44,394 bases of DNA from NCBI RefSeq assembly GCF_020176715.1, contig NZ_JAIVMF010000022.1:1-44394 (forward strand). Direction: 5' to 3'. Both the position numbers and the translations under genes were made by a program. Below, in pieces: positions 44,323-44,394 of the stretch. The notes beneath the pieces were generated by a model. The model was given only the letters and a program-made list of their open reading frames with translations, was not told the DNA's origin and did no database searches. This stretch comes from Stappia stellulata (lineage in GTDB: Bacteria; Pseudomonadota; Alphaproteobacteria; Rhizobiales; Stappiaceae). Numbering within the stretch: the first letter of the stretch is position 1; every line of letters begins with the position of its first letter.

Positions 44323-44394
44323 TTACTCGATGATCGACGCGACGACGCCGGCACCGACCGTGCGGCCGCCTTCGCGGATGGCGAAGCGAAGTCC
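44323..44394 (-). CDS. tuf: Elongation factor Tu, C-terminal 23 residues (partial)
   Basis: The minus-strand frame entering from the right edge ends at TAA 44323 and reads 'GLRFAIREGGRTVGAGVV' plus 'ASIIE', the invariant C-terminus of bacterial EF-Tu domain 3. The rest of the gene lies outside the window. Placement directly before rpsJ matches the rpsL-rpsG-fusA-tuf-rpsJ order, so the str and S10 operons are contiguous here. Confidence 0.97.
   Translation of the reverse strand, partial: GLRFAIREGGRTVGAGVVASIIE

Overview
The window is GC-rich, densely coded DNA from an alphaproteobacterium, most likely of the Hyphomicrobiales (Rhizobiales). This rests on the unbroken tuf-rpsJ...secY-adk-rpsM-rpsK-rpoA-rplQ block followed by a DegP/Do protease and RarA, on an ATP12-type F1 assembly chaperone, on a MerR-controlled isovaleryl-CoA dehydrogenase, and on a near-consensus CtrA-type site. 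Family level (for example Stappiaceae) is only a guess.

Left end (1-670): the first codons of a probable IS transposase run off the edge, next to two strong hairpins. A 44-residue membrane protein gene and an orphan plus-strand terminator follow. 671-6292 holds a DUF599 membrane protein, a soluble class III cyclase, an aldo/keto reductase, a ClpP-type protease, a second class III cyclase with a C-terminal 2TM anchor, and a DUF3592-like membrane protein. 6380-8459 is a leucine-catabolism unit (MerR/LiuR-type regulator, hotdog thioesterase, isovaleryl-CoA dehydrogenase).

8785-13442 runs on the plus strand. A small secreted protein with a structured leader is followed by the most distinctive module here: a circularly permuted ATP-grasp protein, an alpha-E protein, a transglutaminase-fold protein and the proteasome-like Anbu peptidase. 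This gene set has been predicted from comparative genomics to build and process an unknown peptide modification; its substrate is not settled. A leaderless zinc amidase lies convergent to it. 14316-19205 is a minus-strand run of housekeeping genes (mgtE, VOC protein, crcB, an RluA/RluC-type pseudouridine synthase, a HAD phosphatase that appears to start at CTG, ATP12), preceded by a second tiny membrane protein gene.

19895-22498 is a LysR / cupin / SDR catabolic cassette ending at a tRNA-Leu(GAG) gene. 22603-30075 carries an orphan FliN-like protein, lipB, a small secreted protein, folB, a large patatin-family protein, rarA and a DegP/Do protease.

30174-44394 is the ribosomal superoperon, all on the minus strand: tuf (3' end), S10, L3, L4, L23, L2, S19, L22, S3, L16, L29, S17, L14, L24, L5, S14, S8, L6, L18, S5, L30, L15, SecY, Adk, S13, S11, RpoA and L17, closed by a UUCG-loop terminator. 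Most genes are a few bases apart or overlap. Only the tuf-rpsJ, adk-rpsM and rpoA-rplQ spacers carry notable hairpins, and rpsM and rpoA both seem to start at TTG. No CRISPR array, prophage or rRNA gene was seen.
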